DNA from: Haloplanus sp. XH21
GTDB taxonomy: Archaea > Halobacteriota > Halobacteria > Halobacteriales > Haloferacaceae
Direction of reading: 5' to 3'
NCBI RefSeq assembly: GCF_023276355.1
Contig: NZ_JALLPL010000001.1
Coordinates: 1,922,001-1,986,000, forward strand
DNA: 64,000 bases
Below are positions 1 to 8,382 of the stretch, in pieces. Numbering within the stretch: the first letter of the stretch is position 1; each line of letters begins with the position of its first letter. A program made the translations under genes and the position numbers. The notes under the pieces were generated by a model. That model saw only the letters and a list, made by a program, of their open reading frames with translations. It had not been told where the DNA came from and ran no database searches.

Positions 1-1
1 G

Positions 2-1534
2 GGCGAGAAAATCCCGATGGACGGGCGCGTCGTCGACGGCGAGAGCGCGGTCGACCAGTCCCCCATCACGGGCGAGAGCGTGCCCGTCGACAAGACGACC
101 GGCGACGAGGTGTACGCCGGGACGGTCAACGAGGAGGGCTACCTCGAAATCGAGGTGACCACTCTGGCGACGGACAACACTATCTCCCGCATCGTCGAGA
201 TGGTGGAGGACGCCCAGTCGAACAAGACCGAACGCGAGCAGTTCGTCGAGCGGTTCTCGGCGTACTACACGCCCGTCGTCGTCGCCTTTGCCATCTTCAC
301 GACGCTCGGCGCGCCTGCCCTCCTCGGCGTGACGTGGCCGACGGCGGTCGTCTACGGGTTGACCCTGCTGGTGCTCGCCTGTCCGTGTGCCTTCGTCATC
401 TCGACGCCCGTCTCGGTCGTCTCGGGCATCACCAGCGCCGCGAAAAACGGCGTCCTGATCAAGGGCGGCAACCACCTCGAAGCGATGGGCGCCGTCGACG
501 CCGTGGCGTTCGACAAGACGGGGACGCTCACGAAGGGCGAACTCACCGTCACGGACGTGGTTCCGCTGAACGGTAACACCGCAGACGACGTGTTGCGGTG
601 CGCACAGGGGCTGGAACGTCGGAGCGAACACCCCATCGGCGAGGCCATCGTCGCGGAGGCGGGCCGCGCCGGCGTCGCCAGCGGCGACATCGACGAGTTC
701 GAGAGCATCACCGGCAAGGGCGTCCGCGCGGAGCTAGACGGGACGCCCCATTTCGCGGGCAAACCGGGGCTGTTCGAGGAGCTGGGTTTTGACCTCTCGC
801 ACGTCCACGCGACGACCGACGGCGGCACCGTCACGACGACGGCGCGCCAGCTCTGTGACCGCAACGACTGTCTCGACCTCCTGGAAGACACCGTTCCCAC
901 GCTCCAGTCCCAGGGCAAGACCGTCGTGCTGGTGGGAACGGAAGCGGAGTTGGAGGGTATCATCGCCGTCGCCGACGAGGTGCGCCCGGAGGCGGCCGCC
1001 GCCGTCGCCCGCCTGAAAGACCTCGGCGTCGAACGGACCGTGATGCTGACGGGAGACAACGAACGGACCGCGCGGGCCATCGCGGAGCGCGTCGGCGTCG
1101 ACGACTACCGGGCGGAACTCCTCCCCGAGGAGAAGGTCCGCGCCGTCGACGACCTGGACGCCGAATACGACGGCGGCGTCGCGATGGTCGGCGACGGCAT
1201 CAACGACGCGCCCGCACTCGCCACCGCCACGGTCGGCGTCGCGATGGGCGCCGCCGGCACCGACACCGCCCTCGAAACGGCCGACATCGCGCTGATGGCC
1301 GACGACCTCTCGAAACTCCCCTACCTCTACGAACTCGCCGGCGACGCGAACGGCGTCATCCGGCAGAACATCTGGGCCAGCCTCGCGGTGAAGGCCGGTC
1401 TCGCGCTCGCGGTCCCCTTCGGCTACGTCCCCATCTGGGTGGCCGTCCTCGCCGGCGACGCCGGCATGACCGTCGGCGTGACGGGGAACGCGATGCGTCT
1501 CGCACGGGTCGAGGCGACCGTCGACGAGACCTAG
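2..1534 (+). CDS. heavy-metal P1B-type ATPase, C-terminal part (truncated by window edge)
   Basis: ATP-driven efflux pump for soft or transition metal cations in the cytoplasmic membrane. The reading frame is open from base 2, so the N-terminal metal-binding domain and first membrane helices lie outside the window. Visible in order: actuator motif TGES (about residue 23 of the visible part), membrane metal site CPC in LACPCAFVIS (about 127), phosphorylation motif DKTGTLT (Asp near 171), nucleotide domain, hinge GDGINDAPA (near 397), and a final helix pair with GDAGMT. CPC plus the last-helix Asp fits the Zn/Cd/Pb-type branch better than Cu, but the metal is inferred. The stop codon shares a CTAG palindrome with the convergent P450 gene. 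Confidence 0.93.
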   Translation, partial: GEKIPMDGRVVDGESAVDQSPITGESVPVDKTTGDEVYAGTVNEEGYLEIEVTTLATDNTISRIVEMVEDAQSNKTEREQFVERFSAYYTPVVVAFAIFTTLGAPALLGVTWPTAVVYGLTLLVLACPCAFVISTPVSVVSGITSAAKNGVLIKGGNHLEAMGAVDAVAFDKTGTLTKGELTVTDVVPLNGNTADDVLRCAQGLERRSEHPIGEAIVAEAGRAGVASGDIDEFESITGKGVRAELDGTPHFAGKPGLFEELGFDLSHVHATTDGGTVTTTARQLCDRNDCLDLLEDTVPTLQSQGKTVVLVGTEAELEGIIAVADEVRPEAAAAVARLKDLGVERTVMLTGDNERTARAIAERVGVDDYRAELLPEEKVRAVDDLDAEYDGGVAMVGDGINDAPALATATVGVAMGAAGTDTALETADIALMADDLSKLPYLYELAGDANGVIRQNIWASLAVKAGLALAVPFGYVPIWVAVLAGDAGMTVGVTGNAMRLARVEATVDET

Positions 1535-2916
1535 CGCTCGACGACCCGGAACTCGGTGTCGGGCGCCATCCGCGCCGTCATCCCGGCGATCATCGGCGGC
1601 TCGGCGGGCGGATCGTCGAGGACGAGGTCGTACTCACGACCGATGATCGCGAGCGCCAGTTGGGCCTCCATGAGCGCGAACTGCCGACCGATACAGCGCC
1701 GCGGGCCGCCGCCGAAGGGGGCGTACGCGAAATCCGGCAGCCGTTCGCGGAGATCTCCGTCCCACCGCTCCGGCCGGAACTCGTCGGGCGCGTCGTAGAA
1801 CCGCTCGTCGTGGTGGACCTGATCCACCGTGAGCCAGACGGGTGCGCCTTCGGGCACGCGGGAGCCGTCGATGGTCACGTCGGTCGCCGCCTCGCGGGGG
1901 ATGGTGTAGACGGGCGGATACTTCCGGAGCGCCTCGGTGACGATCCGTCGCGTGACGGGTAACGATTCCAGGTCGTCGACCGTCGGCGGCCCGGAGAGGG
2001 TGTCCACCTCGGTGTGGAAGCGATCGCGAACGTCGGGCGTGGTCGCGAGCGCATAGAACGCGAACGCGATCGCCGTCGAGGTGGTGTCGTGGCCCGCGAA
2101 GATCATCGTCACCACCTGGTCGCGGAGGCGATCGTCGCTCAGGGCCTCTCCCTCAGCGGCGCCGGATTCCCGGAGTCCCACCAGCAGGGACAGGAGGTCG
2201 TCGGCCGCAGCGGGGTCGGCCGGCGGGTCGTCGGCTTTCGCCTCCAGCAGACGAGTGGCGACGCGCTGGAGACGGCGCTTGCCGCGCTTGAACCGCCAGC
2301 GGGCGGGCGTCGGCACCCACTGCGGGAGCGGATACGAGGTGGGCGCGAACCAGTGCTGGAGGCGGTCCGCCGCGGTTCGGATCGCCTCGTCGCCGCCGAG
2401 TTCGAGTTCGTGACCGAACAGGGTCGCAAAGAGCACGTCGAGGCTCAACTGACTCGTCTCCGCGGTGAGATCGATCCGGGTGCCGGGCTCCCAGTGGTCG
2501 CGCCGGCGGCGGATCTGTGCGGCCATTCCGTCGGCGTAGTCGACGAGGCTGTCGCGGGTGAACAGCGGCTGAAGCACGTCGCGCTGGCGCTGCCAGGTTT
2601 CGCCTTCGACGGCGACGAGACCGCCCTCGAACGCGATGCGGAAATCCTCCGACTTGCAGAACCTGTCGCGGTCGTTCAGGAGGACACGCTCGAAGTAGTC
2701 GGGGTGGCCGAGGTGATAGACGTCGCCGGGGCCGAGCAGTTTGATGCGGACCAGGTCGCGTTCGGCCATCGCCCGCGTCCGGAAGCCGAACACGTCGCGC
2801 ATCGAGCCGACCGTATGGAGGAGGGGATGGCCGACGGTGGACGGATAGGGTGGCAACGGCGGGGTCGCTGCCGGTTCGTGGGACCCACCCACCCCCGTTC
2901 TGGTGTCCTCGGACAT
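1531..2916 (-). CDS. cytochrome P450
   Basis: Soluble haem-thiolate monooxygenase, 461 aa, full family length. Seen: I-helix oxygen-activation motif AGHDTTS (about residue 275), K-helix ExxR in EALRKYPP (about 332), and the haem-binding loop FGGGPRRCIGRQ with the axial Cys near 408. The N-terminus is proline-rich without a clear membrane anchor, so it is probably cytosolic. Haloarchaeal P450s (the CYP174 group is one I recall) are known but their substrates are mostly undefined; no redox partner gene is adjacent. It is convergent with the metal ATPase and divergent from the next transporter, so it is probably monocistronic. Confidence 0.93.
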   Translation of the reverse strand: MSEDTRTGVGGSHEPAATPPLPPYPSTVGHPLLHTVGSMRDVFGFRTRAMAERDLVRIKLLGPGDVYHLGHPDYFERVLLNDRDRFCKSEDFRIAFEGGLVAVEGETWQRQRDVLQPLFTRDSLVDYADGMAAQIRRRRDHWEPGTRIDLTAETSQLSLDVLFATLFGHELELGGDEAIRTAADRLQHWFAPTSYPLPQWVPTPARWRFKRGKRRLQRVATRLLEAKADDPPADPAAADDLLSLLVGLRESGAAEGEALSDDRLRDQVVTMIFAGHDTTSTAIAFAFYALATTPDVRDRFHTEVDTLSGPPTVDDLESLPVTRRIVTEALRKYPPVYTIPREAATDVTIDGSRVPEGAPVWLTVDQVHHDERFYDAPDEFRPERWDGDLRERLPDFAYAPFGGGPRRCIGRQFALMEAQLALAIIGREYDLVLDDPPAEPPMIAGMTARMAPDTEFRVVER

Positions 2917-3009
2917 GTGTTCGGCATACCCTTTCGGACGGTTATAGTCTGCCCTCCCGTCGGGAGCGATACCTCAAACCATTAGTTCCCGCGGTCGGTG
3001 GGCGATAGC

Positions 3010-4851
3010 ATGGCCGACGAGGAACCACCGGATCCCGAGGAGACGTTGCGTGAAGCGGTCGAAAGCTCCCGGAGCGGCGCGCCCGCGGTCGGCGAGGTCG
3101 TCAGAGACCGATTCTCGACCGACGAGGTGTTCCAGCGCATCGTCGCCGCGGCCGACGAAGAGATAACCGCCGGCAACCGCGAACTGTTTTTCTCCGGGCT
3201 CGCGGCGGGGTTTGCGATCACGATCACGTTCCTGCTGTACGTCTCGCTGACGGCGTCGACCGACGGCCATCCCGTACTGAGCGCGCTGCTGTATCCGCTC
3301 GGCTTCATCTACATCATCATCGGTGGCTACCAGCTGTACACGGAGAACACGCTCCCGCCGGTGGCGCTGACGCTCGAACGCCTCGTGAGCGTGCCCGCCC
3401 TGATGCGGACCTGGGTCGTCGTGCTGCTGGGAAACTTCGCCGGCGGCACCCTCGGTGCGGCCGCACTGGCGTGGGGGGGCATCTTCTCCCCCTCGGCGGC
3501 GGCGGCGGCCGTCTCGATCGGACAGAAAGGGATCGAGACGGCGCCGGAGACGCTGTTCGTCAAGGCCGCCTTCGCCGGCCTCATCGTCGCCGGCGTGGTG
3601 TGGGTGGAGTACGCCGCTCGCGACACCATCTCCCGCATCGTCGTCGTCTATCTCGCCTTCCTGTCGGTTCCGCTCGGCAACCTGTTTCACGTCGTCGTCT
3701 CCTACACCGAGATGGTGTATCTGGTGTTCGTCACCGACCTCTCGGTGTGGACCGGCGTCGTCGGATTCGTCGGCCCGGTGTTGCTGGGGAACACCATCGG
3801 CGGCGTGGTGTTAGTGACCGTCGTCAACTACTTCCAGACGACGGAGCGCCGCCTCGAATCCGCACGGTTCGAAGGGGCAAAGCGACAACTCTCGCCGAGC
3901 GAATGGCTGTTCGGCGGCCTCAGCGGCCGGTCGTACGTCCCACTGGTCGATACGGGCGATCACCTGGCGGCGGAGGCCGACGGTCCCTACCGCGTCATCG
4001 TTCCGATCGCCAACCCCCGAACCGAGACCCAGCTCGTCGAACTCGCCTGTCTGATCGCAAGCGAACGAGAGGACGCGGTCGTCCACCCCGTCCACGTCGT
4101 GCAGGTGCCGGAGGCGAGGGGTGGGTACGGCTTCGGACAGCACGAGCGGATCATCGAGGAGTCCGACGAACTGCTCGAAGGCGTGCGCACCCAGATCGCG
4201 GACCACGGACTGGACGCCGAAACGTCGACCATCGTCTCTCACCGCTCCTTCGAGGAGATATTCGACGTGGCGGAACGGGAGAACGCGGACCTCGTGATGA
4301 TCGGCTGGGACGACAGTCGTCCCTGGAGCACCGGGCGGTCGGCGCGGCCGCTGACGGAGTTACACAGCACGCCGCCGTGTGACTTCCTGGCGCTCCGCGA
4401 CCGCGACCTGGACACCTCCCGGGTCCTGGTGCCAACCGTCGACTCCGCCGACTGCGCGCTCGCGGCGGAAGTCGCGCGGGCGCTTCACACGTCCGTCGGA
4501 TCGGCGGTCACGCTCCTCCACGTCGTCGCCAGTCCGGAGGAGCGCGCGGCCGGCGAGGAGTTTCTGGAGCGGTGGGCGACCGACCACGGTCTCCACGACG
4601 CCGACCTGATCGTCGACGACTCCGGCGACGTCGAGGACGCCATCGCCCGAGAAGCGACCGACAACTCGCTGGTCATCGCCGGCGCCGTCGAGCGCGGCCT
4701 GCTCTCCCGTCTCGTGGCCGATACGCTCCGTCTCGACGTGATCGATCGTATCGACTGTTCGGTCCTGCTCGCCGAACGCGAGGAGAGCCGGAGTCTCCGC
4801 GAGCGGCTGTTCGGACGACAGACCGACAGCCGCGAGCCGGTCGATCGGTAA
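3010..4851 (+). CDS. formate/nitrite transporter family channel fused to two universal stress (UspA) domains
   Basis: Residues about 60-290 form a six-helix FNT-type membrane domain (helix starting ELFFSGLAAGFAITITF, and GNFAGGTLGA and GNTIGGVVLV loops typical of FNT repeats). After a short linker come two UspA-like alpha/beta domains, about 320-460 (starting YRVIVPIANP) and 463-595 (starting SRVLVPTVDS). FNT proteins carry formate, nitrite or related anions; the cytosolic Usp pair may bind nucleotide and gate or sense, which is inference. The ATG at 3010 is preferred to the in-frame GTG at 2998, giving 613 aa. No formate dehydrogenase or nitrite reductase gene is nearby, so the substrate is unknown. 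Confidence 0.88.
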   Translation: MADEEPPDPEETLREAVESSRSGAPAVGEVVRDRFSTDEVFQRIVAAADEEITAGNRELFFSGLAAGFAITITFLLYVSLTASTDGHPVLSALLYPLGFIYIIIGGYQLYTENTLPPVALTLERLVSVPALMRTWVVVLLGNFAGGTLGAAALAWGGIFSPSAAAAAVSIGQKGIETAPETLFVKAAFAGLIVAGVVWVEYAARDTISRIVVVYLAFLSVPLGNLFHVVVSYTEMVYLVFVTDLSVWTGVVGFVGPVLLGNTIGGVVLVTVVNYFQTTERRLESARFEGAKRQLSPSEWLFGGLSGRSYVPLVDTGDHLAAEADGPYRVIVPIANPRTETQLVELACLIASEREDAVVHPVHVVQVPEARGGYGFGQHERIIEESDELLEGVRTQIADHGLDAETSTIVSHRSFEEIFDVAERENADLVMIGWDDSRPWSTGRSARPLTELHSTPPCDFLALRDRDLDTSRVLVPTVDSADCALAAEVARALHTSVGSAVTLLHVVASPEERAAGEEFLERWATDHGLHDADLIVDDSGDVEDAIAREATDNSLVIAGAVERGLLSRLVADTLRLDVIDRIDCSVLLAEREESRSLRERLFGRQTDSREPVDR

Positions 4852-4912
4852 GCGGCGACCCCCGCGGTCATATCGAACTTTTATCAAGTCGTGCCGAGAG
4901 GAGGCGAAACGA

Positions 4913-5977
4913 ATGGAGTACAACGAGACCTCGCTGTGGATGAGTCGTCTCGTCGAGCGGGGGCGAGACTACGTCGGCCACCCCTTCGCCGCCGCCCTCT
5001 GTACGATGGGCTGGATCCCCGTGGTCACCACTCTCGTCGCCGTGGACCCCGCCGAGGCGTCGCTGACGTTTCTCGTCGGCCAGGCGCTCGCGTGCCTGAT
5101 GGTCGTGAGCGGGCCGTACGACGTGTGGTACTACGACGAACGGCTGCTGCCCCAGTTTTTCGACGACATCGAACTCATCACCGCCGCCGCCGACAGGGAG
5201 ACGCTGCAGGACCTGGCGAACCGATACGACCGATTCTACTCGCGATACTGGTGGGCGAGCGCGCTGGTGTGGGTCGTCCTCGTCCTCTTGGTGTTCGCCA
5301 TCGGCCAGAGCTACTTCGAATCGCAGGGCATCACCGCCCCCGTCGAGCGGGCGGCCTACCTCGTCTTCTTCTGTTACTGGCTGTTGATCGCGGGACTTCG
5401 GTCACACGGCGGGTTGATCACCGTGCTCGTGATCCGATCCTTCGCGGAGCGGGTCGAACTGGATATCGATCCGCTCCATCCCGACGGTCTCGGGGGACTC
5501 AGCACCGTCGGCACCTTCGCCATCCGCATGACGCTCATCATCTCGCTCGGATCGCTCGCGCTCCCGCTCTCCTTTCAGATCGCGAACCACATCCAGTACG
5601 GGAGCGTGGTGTACGCCGGCGTCGCGCTCTTCATCCTGCTCGTGGCGCTCAACTTCTTCTATCCCACGTACAAGGTAAATCGGCGGGCACAGGAGCTCCG
5701 AGAGCGAATGCTCGATTCCCACCGCGAGCGGATCCGGAAGCTGGAACGGCGACTCACCCTGCTCCACAGCGACGACGACCTACCCGACGACGAACTCGCC
5801 GCCGAAGACGACGCGTTGCTGGAGATGGAGATTCGCCGTGCCCGCCGGGAGTTCGAGGATTACCAGAGCGTCCACCTCTACCCGCTCTCGATCGGTATCA
5901 TCACCCGTCTCGTCAGTTCGATCCTGCTGCCCATCTTCTTCATCATATTCGAACTCGTCATCACGGGATCGCTGTGA
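4913..5977 (+). CDS. multi-pass membrane protein of unknown function
   Basis: 354 aa. I do not recognise a family. Hydrophobic segments lie near residues 25-50, 55-75, 110-135, 145-165, 200-222, 225-252 and 325-352. Between the last two is a long charged, helical cytoplasmic region (about 258-320) with a basic start (RRAQELRERMLDSHRERIRK) and an acidic middle (DDDLPDDELAAEDDA), which could be a coiled coil. It starts 61 bp after the FNT-Usp gene on the same strand and may be co-transcribed, although a TATA-like ACTTTTATCA stretch sits about 35 bp before the ATG, suggesting its own promoter. Confidence 0.8.
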   Translation: MEYNETSLWMSRLVERGRDYVGHPFAAALCTMGWIPVVTTLVAVDPAEASLTFLVGQALACLMVVSGPYDVWYYDERLLPQFFDDIELITAAADRETLQDLANRYDRFYSRYWWASALVWVVLVLLVFAIGQSYFESQGITAPVERAAYLVFFCYWLLIAGLRSHGGLITVLVIRSFAERVELDIDPLHPDGLGGLSTVGTFAIRMTLIISLGSLALPLSFQIANHIQYGSVVYAGVALFILLVALNFFYPTYKVNRRAQELRERMLDSHRERIRKLERRLTLLHSDDDLPDDELAAEDDALLEMEIRRARREFEDYQSVHLYPLSIGIITRLVSSILLPIFFIIFELVITGSL

Positions 5978-5979
5978 GG

Positions 5980-6984
5980 CTACAGCCCCCGAACGACATC
6001 GACGGCACCGACCGTTTCGGCGCCCATCCAGAGGAGGAAAAGCGCATAGAGGCCGAGGAGCGCGTACGCCTCGACGCTCGTGAGTTCGAGGTCGGTGCGG
6101 GTGACGACGACGAACACGAGCGTCGCGAAGGCCAGGAAGGACATCATCGGGATGGCGACGAGGAAGTCGATGGTGGCCGCGCCGCCGAGCAGGACGCCAA
6201 CGGGGATGGCGACCAGCAGGTTGAACGTGTTACTGCCGAGGACGTTCGTGAGGCTCGTGACGTCCTCGTCGCTCTGCGCGGCGCGAACGCTGACGAACGC
6301 GTCCGGGAGACTGGTCGCGGCGGCGATGACCGTCAGCCCCCAGAGGAACGTCGACGTGCCGAAGAAGTCACCGAACGTGAGCGCCGCCCGGACGATACCT
6401 TCGACGCCGACGGCAATGAGGAGGAGTGCAACGACCAGCCGCCCCCACTGCCAGAGCGGGTCGATATCGACGCTCGGAGCGACGTGCTCCTGGGTGTCCT
6501 GATAGTGGAGGAAGACGTAGACGCCGTAAGTCGCCAGCGGGAGGAGCGCGAGCGTCGGCGTGAGGATGGCCGCCTCGTTCGTCCCGCCGGGGACGTACGT
6601 CGCGCCGAGCGCGAACGTGATGAAGAGGACGAGCACGCTGATGATGTAAAACTGGGCGTCCTTGTGGACGATGTCGCGGGTGGATTCGAGTTCCTCGACG
6701 ACGAGCGCGGAGAGGGCGGGGATCACGAGGAGGTTGAAGATGGCGCTCCCGACGATGGTGCCGACGCCGAGCGAAAACTCGCCGTGGAGGAGCGTACTGA
6801 TGACGACGGAGCTGAGTTCGGGGAAACTGGAACCGACGGCGACGACGACGGCACCGTGAACGGCGGCCGGGAGTCCGTAATGCCGGCTGAGCCGGCTGGC
6901 CGCGTCTTCGAGCCGTTCGCTTCCGAACCAGATGACGCCCGTCGAAACGACCGCGAGCACGGCCGCGGCAGCGAGTCCGAACAC
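5980..6984 (-). CDS. sodium/calcium exchanger family cation antiporter (CaCA)
   Basis: Two inverted homologous halves of five helices each, as in CaCA antiporters. The alpha-1 repeat reads AVGSSFPELSS then GSAIFNLLV; the alpha-2 repeat reads AAATSLPDAFVSV then GSNTFNLLVAIP. The acidic residues in the two PE/PD positions are the expected cation ligands. It probably exchanges Ca2+ (or another cation) against Na+ or H+ across the cytoplasmic membrane. The reading frame is open far upstream, but homology-like content begins only here; GTG at 6984 (MFGLAAAA) is chosen, with another GTG at 6996. The stop lies 3 bp from that of the convergent membrane protein gene. Confidence 0.9.
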   Translation of the reverse strand: MFGLAAAAVLAVVSTGVIWFGSERLEDAASRLSRHYGLPAAVHGAVVVAVGSSFPELSSVVISTLLHGEFSLGVGTIVGSAIFNLLVIPALSALVVEELESTRDIVHKDAQFYIISVLVLFITFALGATYVPGGTNEAAILTPTLALLPLATYGVYVFLHYQDTQEHVAPSVDIDPLWQWGRLVVALLLIAVGVEGIVRAALTFGDFFGTSTFLWGLTVIAAATSLPDAFVSVRAAQSDEDVTSLTNVLGSNTFNLLVAIPVGVLLGGAATIDFLVAIPMMSFLAFATLVFVVVTRTDLELTSVEAYALLGLYALFLLWMGAETVGAVDVVRGL

Positions 6985-7065
6985 GTCCCGACACACTGCA
7001 CGCGTGAACAAAGACGTACTCCTTGATTCGAACCGGCTAAGTGTCGTGCGGGGGACGTACCGAGC

Positions 7066-8379
7066 GTGTCTGACCGGTGGCTCTACGCCTGGGGGCTCGC
7101 GTCCGTCGGCCTCGGCGGCGCGTCGCTCGTCGTCCCGCTGTACGTCGTCGCGCTCGGCGGCGGGCCGGTGACGCTGGGCGTCCTCGCGGCCGCGGCGGCG
7201 TTCGCCGGCGTCCCGGGCGCTCTCGGCGTTGGCTGGCTCGCCGACCGAACCGGACACCGTCGCCGGTATATCCTCGCTGCGATCGGCGCGGTGGCCGTGT
7301 CGCTCGCGGTCGTTCCGGCCGTCGAATCGATACCGGTCGTCGTCGCGGTGAACGCCGTTCTCTGGTTCGCCTTCGCGGCGGCCCTGCCCGTCCTCACGCT
7401 CCTCGTCGTCGTCGACACCCCCGAATCGGCGTGGAGCGACCGCATCGCCCGTCTCAACCGGATTCAGGGCATCGGCTGGGCGCTGGGCCTGCTGGTCGGG
7501 TTCTGTGTCGTCCTCGCCGGAGAAGTGGCGGCGATACCGTCGATAGCCGCCCAGCGCGTGGTCTGTCTCGTCTGTGCGGCGAGCGCGGGCGGAGGTGGCG
7601 TCGTCGCGCTCCGGTCGCTTCCGGCCGACGCCGACTCGGAAACCGGCCCGGGACCGAACCGACTCCGGCGGGCGATACGCGGGGCGAGTCGGTTCGGCGT
7701 CCGCGGGGCGAGCTTTCCGTTCACGCCGCGAGCCGTCGATCCGCGAAGACTCCACCCTCGGCGGTTCGTCCGGCGGTTCACCCCCGACCTGGCGCTGTTT
7801 TTCGTCGCCATCGCCCTCGTGTTCGCCGGCTTCGGCGCCTTCTTCGCGCCGCTGCCCGCCTATCTCGCCGCCGTCGGCTTCGGCGATCAGGCGGTGTTCG
7901 GCCTCTATCTCGTCTTGAACGTCGGCGCGGCCGCGTTCTTCGGCGTGTCGGCCCGTCTCACCGCGCGCTACGAGACGATGCTCGTCCACGTCGGCGCGCT
8001 CGCCGTCCGTGGCGTCGCGATTCCCGCCGTCGTGGTGACGGGCGGGGCGCTCGCCCCCGCAGCCCTCGTGTTCGCCGCCATCGGCTGTGCGTGGGCGGTC
8101 ATTGCCGTCACGGCGGGCACGCTCGTCACCCGCCTCTCGCCGGCCGTCGTCCGCGGAGAGGCACTCGGCGTGTACAGCGCGCTCTCGGCAGCGGCGGGCG
8201 GCGTCGGCAGCATCGCCGGCGGATGGCTCGCAGCCCGCGCGTATCTCCGGGCGTTCGGCGTCGCGGGCGGCCTCGTTCTCGTCGGGGCGGGTGTCGTCGC
8301 CCTGCTCCGGTGGCGGGTTCGACGGCGCGCGGCCGACGACCCGGAGCGGTCCCTTTATTCACTCGACTCGACAGAATGA
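7066..8379 (+). CDS. major facilitator superfamily transporter
   Basis: 437 aa with about 12 hydrophobic segments, a long basic cytoplasmic loop in the middle (about residues 195-240) and the MFS A-loop signature GWLADRTGHRRR near residue 60. The second half repeats the pattern with GEALGVYSALSAAAGG and a Gly-rich helix, which resembles drug or sugar efflux-type MFS proteins, but the substrate cannot be read from sequence. The start is GTG (MSDRWLYAWGL). It is divergent from the cation exchanger, and the next gene begins 3 bp after its stop, so the two are probably co-transcribed. Confidence 0.87.
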   Translation: MSDRWLYAWGLASVGLGGASLVVPLYVVALGGGPVTLGVLAAAAAFAGVPGALGVGWLADRTGHRRRYILAAIGAVAVSLAVVPAVESIPVVVAVNAVLWFAFAAALPVLTLLVVVDTPESAWSDRIARLNRIQGIGWALGLLVGFCVVLAGEVAAIPSIAAQRVVCLVCAASAGGGGVVALRSLPADADSETGPGPNRLRRAIRGASRFGVRGASFPFTPRAVDPRRLHPRRFVRRFTPDLALFFVAIALVFAGFGAFFAPLPAYLAAVGFGDQAVFGLYLVLNVGAAAFFGVSARLTARYETMLVHVGALAVRGVAIPAVVVTGGALAPAALVFAAIGCAWAVIAVTAGTLVTRLSPAVVRGEALGVYSALSAAAGGVGSIAGGWLAARAYLRAFGVAGGLVLVGAGVVALLRWRVRRRAADDPERSLYSLDSTE

Positions 8380-8382
8380 GCC

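Noticed and set aside
4891-7026. 711-aa open frame on the plus strand
   Set aside because: Covers the membrane protein and the cation exchanger out of frame; composition is Arg/Asp-rich nonsense typical of high-GC antisense or shifted frames.
7021-7045. tRNA T-arm-like GCCGGTTCGAATC on the minus strand near 7035
   Set aside because: The flanks do not pair as a T-stem and no acceptor or anticodon arm is present; it sits in a divergent promoter region.
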